Source: Tenacibaculum sp. MAR_2009_124 (GTDB lineage Bacteria; Bacteroidota; Bacteroidia; Flavobacteriales; Flavobacteriaceae). Taken from it: DNA of 41,824 nt. Below are more notes on the stretch, generated by a model. It did not search any database. It saw only the letters and a list, made by a program, of their open reading frames with translations, and had not been told where the DNA came from. Positions within the stretch are counted from its first letter, which is position 1. The stretch covers positions 1 through 41,824 of the forward strand of contig NZ_FNSF01000004.1 in NCBI RefSeq assembly GCF_900105455.1, read 5' to 3'. The DNA itself is not shown here.

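Noticed and set aside
27560..40306. Many similar minus-strand open frames of about 70 residues
   Set aside because: They recur in the phase of the 285-bp PKD-like unit and are shadows of the + strand frame.
1..41824. Window ends joining as a circle, because both ends lie in 72-bp TSP3 units
   Set aside because: The unit phase does not match: 34 bases would be missing between 41824 and 1, so the ends are similar but not adjacent.

Overview
The window looks like a surface-adhesin locus of a gliding or biofilm-forming Bacteroidota bacterium, most likely a flavobacterium. Three things point there: an AT-rich genome style, a gliding-motility/T9SS type-B C-terminal sorting domain (CHU_C type), and a PorP/SprF-family outer-membrane protein followed by a TPR/PD40/OmpA lipoprotein-like protein. 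All genes lie on the + strand and almost every base is protein-coding.

Layout: (1) 1-6000 is the 3' part (1,999 residues visible, start outside the window) of a very acidic adhesin. It consists of 21 in-phase 72-bp thrombospondin-type-3 units, four tandem 831-bp (277-residue) TSP3-rich blocks, and a type-B sorting domain. (2) 6361-7284 encodes a PorP/SprF-like protein and 7315-9234 an OmpA-like protein, with an intrinsic terminator at 9267-9297. (3) 9816 to beyond 41824 is one uninterrupted reading frame of at least 10,669 codons that runs off the window. It reads: signal sequence; DUF4347 domain; a 16-kb mosaic of 19 cysteine-framed variable inserts set in a repeating TSP3 scaffold; one Ig-like domain; 49 tandem 95-residue PKD-like repeats (about 13.96 kb); one Calx-beta-like domain; and the start of another array of the same 72-bp TSP3 units found in gene 1.

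How it fits together: gene 1 and gene 3 look like paralogous giant T9SS cargo proteins. Gene 3's visible distal end (Calx-beta, then 72-bp TSP3 units) enters the same repeat type from which gene 1 emerges at base 1, so gene 3 probably ends, outside the window, in a similar TSP3/CHU_C tail. The SprF-like protein is expected to help export the type-B cargo and the OmpA protein to tie the surface complex to peptidoglycan. The giant protein has the look of a retractile or rigid stalk carrying many possible ligand-binding heads. The repeat arrays keep exact codon phase and contain multi-unit near-identical duplications, so they are being homogenised and expanded while the reading frame is preserved.

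No RNA genes, transposases, CRISPR arrays or minus-strand genes could be supported. Long antisense open frames are by-products of the in-phase repeats.
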